Shown here: one piece after another, positions 59,049 through 64,000 of the stretch
Layout of the letters: every line of letters begins with the position of its first letter
How positions within the stretch are numbered: position 1 is the first letter of the stretch
Assembly: GCF_034702125.1 (NCBI RefSeq)
Contig: NC_085859.1
Location: 5,928,280-5,992,279 of the forward strand
Direction of reading: 5' to 3'
DNA length: 64,000 nucleotides
Origin: Engraulis encrasicolus
Lineage: Eukaryota; Chordata; Actinopteri; Clupeiformes; Engraulidae
Made by a program: the position numbers and the translations under genes
Notes under the pieces: generated by a model
Databases searched by the model: none
The model's input: the letters and a program-made list of their open reading frames with translations, nothing else
Told to the model about the DNA's origin: nothing

Positions 59049-61940
59049 ATGGCTGAAGCGATGGCGAGTAACCAGGACATTTTCATGTGTCCTGTTTGTT
59101 TAGATCTTCTAAAGCATCCAGTAACTCTCAACTGTGGACACAATTTCTGTTTGGATTGTATTGAGGCTTGTTGGGATAAGGAAGACGTGAAGGGCGTTTA
59201 CAGCTGTCCCCAGTGCAGAGAGACTTTCACTCCGAGACCCGTTTTAAAGAAGAATCATGTTTTCTCTGAGCTCGTAGATCAAATGAGGAAGAGCAGAATA
59301 CAAACTACAGCTCCTGTTGAATGTGCTGCTGGACCTGGAGATGTGGCCTGCGACGTTTGCACCAGTAGAAAACTCAAAGCTGTCAAGTCCTGTCTGGAGT
59401 GTTTGAAGTCGTACTGTGCCACTCATTTGAAAGCTCACGATGAACTTATAGGTAGAAACCACACCATGGTCGAAGCCACTGGCCAGCTACAGGAGAGGAT
59501 CTGCCCCAGTCATAAGAAGGTTTTAGAAATATTCTGTCGCACAGACCAGAGTTGCATCTGCTATCTGTGTACGATGGATGATCATAAAGGCCACGACACG
59601 ATCACAGCAAAAGCAGAGTGGAGCCATGAAAAGGTAAGACGTATAGGCTATTCATTATTAGCTTACAGTAGGCCTTTGTTTTTATATCTAATCTGAACAA
59701 AATGTACTTTTTGTATAATGAACTTCTTGCCCCATTTAAGGAGGCACACAAGAGAGAGTTCAATGTCTGACATTCTGTTAAACATTGACAGGCCAACTTC
59801 AGTGTTGCCTGCCTCCCTCCTAGGCCTACCTGTCAAACTGGTTCTGCCAGTCTGTCTCATGTTTAATGCCTAAAGGTGCCGGTATGCTTGCTGCGAGCTG
59901 TAAATTACGCGTGTCACCGCGAGCAACCGACAGCACATGCTTGCTTCAAAAGCAGTTGACCAAGACGCAAAATACTGGTGGTATCATACAGGGGGCAGAG
60001 AGCACGCAGCATTGGGATGGGGAAATTGGGAACACAGATGGCAAGGAAAACAACAAAACAAAAAGAGGGGCTCCCTGGGCAAGGAAAGAATACTGCTACT
60101 ACTCCTGTATGTGCATGCTCCTTTTTCAAAGTGCAACAAGGAAGTATGATCACAAATGTTTAAAATTTCGGACAAACTCAATGACACGCTCTTAAAAGTT
60201 GCTGCCATTGTCGTTTTCATATCAAGCACACGCGTGGAACTGCGCAGTCCATATTATGATCGCCCCCAGCAAGTTTGAAGATATTGCACCTGACGCACGC
60301 GTTTGGCTGCCGTGTCCAATGTGCGCGAAATTGACATTAAATGCGCATGTTAACGCGTTCATGAACGAATCGTGCACGCGCTCACGTATCTTGCAGTAAG
60401 CATACCGGCACCTTAACTGAGGTCACGTGGTATCAACTGCTTGTGTGAAATTTGTGCCAAGCAATTTCATCTCGCTCAATGATGCACCCTATAACATTCT
60501 CAGAAATGAATTATCAATTCAAAATATGTTGCTTTGATCCCTGTTGATCCAGGAGGGGTTGGAGCAGAGCCAGAGGAGATGCCAGCAGATAATCCAGTTG
60601 AAGGAGAAGGAGCTGCAGGAGCTGAGGAAGGCTGTGGAGAGTCTCAATGTGAGAACTGACCAGAGGAGAAGACAATCTGCAGCAGGTTTCTGGTTATGCA
60701 GAGAGTTATCATGAGCTGTCACATAAACATGACTCTGATTTTGTTTTCCTGAGGAAGTAATGTTAACAACCATTTTTTGGAAACTGTGCAGGCAGCGTTG
60801 ATTTTTTTGTGTTGGTGCGGGGTGGGGGGGCATTTCACGCAGGCCATTGGTGGTGGGGGTGTGGGGGTAGGTGTGGATTCACTCTGCGTAAATGCAATTT
60901 TTTTTATTTTTTTTTTACATTTTTGGAAACTATGGCAGCCAAATTCAAGCTATGGCGGTGCGCCAGAGTTTCCTCAATGTGTGGGAAACACTGCATTGAC
61001 CCTTCCAGAATTCACGTCATGTATTGTTGATTCAAACACACCAGAGAGGTTTTAAAGGTATTCCGGGCGGTACTGCACGCTAGGGGCGCAACGGAGGAGT
61101 GCAGACTCTATTCAGAATGAATGGGCTGTGCTCTCTTGACAGCGCTCCCTAGGTGAACTGCAGGCATGGATAAAATAGGGAATGGGGAGGCTGTTTGTAA
61201 AAAAGGCTGTGAACACATGCGAACAGACAGCAGACCCTAAAGAGAGAAGACCTGCCGTCCTGAAGCATGTACATTGATTAAAAATAGAGATTCCGAAAAG
61301 TACATTTGTAGGCCTATGCTATTTCGAGAGGGAAGAGGCTGTTCCAGAAGCATAGTAGATGTTTTTGTTACAAGACATTAAGCGTACTGACTGGACTGAG
61401 GACATCACCAGGAATGCCCATGTCTGTGGTGGGCACTGCATATCTGAAGTTATCGTGACCATCCGTTTTCTTATTTTGGAAAAAACACCTGGCTAGTTTC
61501 TGTACAAGTGAATGGTGCATGGTCAATTCTGCTCCAACGATGCCCACGCAGCCAAATTACATCATATCTGTTTACAGACAGTAAAGGGGTCTATACGGTA
61601 TACAGTAGGTCACATTGTTTACCAGGATTTAATTGCAATTTAATTAAGTCACTAATTACACAACCCCATAGAATTGTATTGAATGATAGTGTGATATCCT
61701 ACGGTGGCTGTAGCAGTCATCACACTTGAAAGGTTGTCTCTTTTGGCTTCGTGCCGTTTAATATTTCACACACTCATACATCAACCTAACATGTCTCTAG
61801 CCCGTGTCTTGATCTATCTTCTTCTCTCTACTAACTGATATGTCCCCATAAGTCTTGCATTATATTAGCTATGGAGCTCCCCCTAGAGGCGTTAACCATA
61901 AATGTTAATAAATGTGGTCTAACTACCACAGATAGTAATA

Positions 61941-61997
<57 letters not shown>

Positions 61998-62642
61998 TAT
62001 CAGTCTGGTGCACAGACAGCAGTGGAGGAGAGTGAGAGGATATTTACTGAGATGATCCGCTCCATTGAGAGAAGGCGCTCTGAGGTGACAGAGCTGATCA
62101 GAGCTCAGGAGAAGGCTGAGGTGAGTCGAGCTGAAGGACTCCTGAAGCGACTGGAGCAGGAGATTGCTGAGCTGAAGAGGACAGATGCTGAGATGAAGCA
62201 GCTTTCACTGACACAGGATCCCATCCATTTTCTCAAGGTAAACAACATGACTTTTTACAGAGTTCAAAACATGGCTCGTGTCAGTAGGTCTACCTCACCC
62301 TAGTGTGTGTGTGTTTCTCTGTGCAGAACATTGTGTCCATCACTGGGAGGCCTTACAGCACAACTTCAACCAGCGTGACCTTCAGCCAAAGCTTCTCCTT
62401 GGAGCCCCTGAAGAAATCTGTATCTGCACTGAAGATGCAGCTGGAGGAGAAATTAAATTCCATCTTCCAACAAGAAATAGTCAAAATATCTGCAGCAGGT
62501 TTGACGACCCTAGACATTATAACTTTTCCATTAGCAATGCATTAGCCCTTGACTCTGTAAGGTGAGACATGACCATTTCATAATTTGTTTTTTTTTTGTG
62601 TTGTAGCAGCGAAAAATGTCCAGATCATCCAGAACATACAGA
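59049..62642 (+). CDS. TRIM C: finTRIM-like gene, 3'-partial at the window end
   Basis: Exons: 59049-59633 (585 nt, RING and B-boxes), 60553-60648 (96 nt), 62004-62237 (234 nt), 62327-62498 (172 nt) and 62607-62642 (36 nt). All borders are GT-AG and the joins are in frame. The 57-nt and B30.2 exons would lie beyond 64000. The RING (CPVC, CGHNFC, CPQC) and both B-boxes have all zinc ligands, so it should be an active-type E3 ligase. Exon 1 is nearly the same as TRIM A; exons 3-5 are nearly the same as TRIM B. The 3' splice site of exon 3 follows (GT)26. Confidence 0.85.
59634..60552 (+). other. Intron 1 of TRIM C
   Basis: The first 230 bp are shared with intron 1 of TRIM A and D. A stretch of about 540 bp (59870-60410) is absent from TRIM D intron 1; it starts CTAAAGGTGCCGGTATGCTTGC and ends TGCAGTAAGCATACCGGCACCTTAA, so it looks like a MITE with short inverted ends. 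No gene was found. Confidence 0.5.
60649..61943 (+). other. Intron 2 of TRIM C
   Basis: Shares several blocks with the start of the TRIM B contig (16501-17634). No gene was found. Confidence 0.5.
61944..61995 (+). repeat. (GT)26 at the 3' splice site of TRIM C exon 3
   Basis: The run ends 8 bases before the exon, as in TRIM B. Confidence 0.95.
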
Positions 62643-62657
62643 GTGAGTGTCCACCAC

Positions 62658-62668
62658 ACACACACACA

Positions 62669-62747
<79 letters not shown>
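62658..62747. repeat. (CA)n after the 36-nt exon of TRIM C
   Basis: CA run with one CATA interruption, at the same position as in TRIM B and D. Confidence 0.95.
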
Positions 62748-63077
62748 TGGCTCGCTGCAGGGCACACACCTGCACATTTTGTGGCTGAATGCGTTATGCA
62801 GATATTATGTGAGTTTTGTGGGCGGTAGTTCACCTCAACACAAGGTACCCTAGATATTATGTGAGTTTTGGGGGGTGTAGTTCACCTCAACACAAGGTAG
62901 ACACAGCATGTAATATTGACACCACAGCGAGGGCCACATATCCATGATGAGGTCGTCTCAACGGGGGCTGTAGAGCCCAACAAGGGAGCTGTGAGGGGGC
63001 GTTGGGGAGGCAGCTGAGAGGAGCACTCAGTTGCCATTGGGGGGCATTAGTCCATTTTATTTTTTAATACTAAGGGG

Positions 63078-63300
63078 GGCGTTGGCAGGCTTATGATGAG
63101 GTCAAGGGGGCGTTGGCAGGCTTATGATGAGGTCAAGGGGGCGTCGAGAGGCCTATGATGATGTGAAGGGGGCGTCGGGAGGCTTATGATGATGTCAAGG
63201 GGGCGTCGAGAGGCCTATGATGAGGTCAAGGGGGCGTTGGCAGGCTTACGATGAAGTCAAGGGGGCGTTGAGAGGCTTATGGTGAAGTCAAGAGGGCGTT
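63078..63300 (+). repeat. 31-bp minisatellite
   Basis: About seven copies of GGCGTTGGCAGGCTTATGAT plus GAGGTCAAGGG. The paralogous intron of TRIM B (about 22025-22085) has only about two units. Confidence 0.9.
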
Positions 63301-63782
63301 TGTTCCCAACCGGTTGAGAACCACTTTGGTAGAGTCAAACAATGGGGGACAACATATTAACCCTCTGAGGTCTAAGGCCTTTCAGAGGCTTTTAGGCTGC
63401 TTGCACCACCCTGACATTTTCAAGTATTTTCAGCTAACAGTAAGCATCTATGCAAAAGTGGAATATATGGTTGTATTGTGAAAAGCCTGACAAGAAATAA
63501 TCTGAAAAAAAAATTGGATGTCATACAAACATGTTTTATTTAAATTGAGTATAAACACAACTGTACAAAAAAACAGGTTTCAGACGTCTTCAAAAAGTTC
63601 AAGAAAACACACAATAAATATATCTAGCCAAGACTTTTGAAGTTTGAATCTTGTAAACAAATGTGTTGGCAGCATAAAAGTGAAAAGTGCATTTAGAAAT
63701 GTTTTGTTGTTTTCATACAAAATGCAAAAAAGGATGACTATGTCACTGCCACTGCCTGTCTCATTTGAATACTAAGGAGATA
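63301..63782. other. Intron of TRIM C; possible piggyBac-type end
   Basis: TTAACCCTCTGAGGTCTAAGG at about 63358 resembles the terminus of common fish MITEs with TTAA targets. The other end is not in the window. Confidence 0.35.
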
Positions 63783-64000
63783 CAGTATATCACGAAAGTG
63801 AATACACCCCTCACAGTTTTGCAGATTTTTGAGTATATCTTTTCATAGGAAAGCATTACAGAAATTTCACTTTGACACAATGATTAGTGACCTTTTAACA
63901 ACATATTTAACCGCTTAAATTTCTTGTTCACTCAGAAAAAAACAAAATACAGCCATTAATGTTTGAACATGTACTCACAAAAGTGAGTACACCCCAGATT
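63783..64000 (+). mobile_element. Tc1/mariner-type transposon, left end, running off the window
   Basis: CAGTATATCACGAAAGTGAA follows a TA (63781-63782). The sequence is of the Tc1-like type with the 'gagtacacccc' motif repeated near 63985. The coding region, if present, lies beyond 64000. Confidence 0.7.

Overview
The window reads as a teleost fish genome. It holds spliced genes of the fish-expanded TRIM (finTRIM-type) family with GT-AG introns, very dense (CA)n/(GT)n microsatellites, and fish-typical transposons (Rex1-type LINE, L1, Penelope-like element, Gypsy, hAT, Tc1/mariner, Harbinger-like). The species cannot be set from the sequence. There are no bacterial features, CRISPR arrays or operons.

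Layout. (1) 1-16400 is in minus orientation. It holds the first exon of a TRIM gene (TRIM A, 536-1120), its upstream flank with a 46-bp minisatellite, and then about 13 kb of TRIM-type 3'UTR sequence with no gene body attached. That 3'UTR is split by a nest of transposons: L1, with a Rex1-like LINE inside it, a Penelope-like element (PLE) inside that, and a THAP-bearing DNA transposon inside the PLE. (2) A 100-N scaffold gap lies at 16401-16500, and orientation switches across it. (3) 16501-32600 is a plus-strand TRIM gene (TRIM B) with coiled-coil to B30.2 exons but no RING exons; they should lie where the gap is. (4) 35023-57425 is a plus-strand TRIM gene (TRIM D) complete across seven exons. 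The exons join in one frame to a predicted 563-residue RING/B-box/coiled-coil/B30.2 protein. Its introns carry a 4-kb long-TIR transposon with an R2-like LINE relic, a tandem array of TGACCT half-sites, a structurally complete Gypsy element and a 160-bp-stem foldback. (5) 57490-64000 is the 46-bp minisatellite again (plus strand), then a plus-strand TRIM gene (TRIM C) running off the window after exon 5.

TRIM A with its flank and TRIM C with its flank are inverted near-copies of one another, so the locus looks like a young TRIM array shaped by inverted and tandem duplication. The TRIM proteins are expected to be cytoplasmic E3 ubiquitin ligases (RING) with ligand recognition through B30.2; finTRIMs are linked to antiviral immunity in fish, but no function of these particular copies can be read from DNA. 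I found no convincing new multi-gene system. The most unusual signals are the nested insertion, a hammerhead-ribozyme-like core in the PLE, long UG repeats sitting at 3' splice sites, and several long inverted repeats inside transcribed introns.
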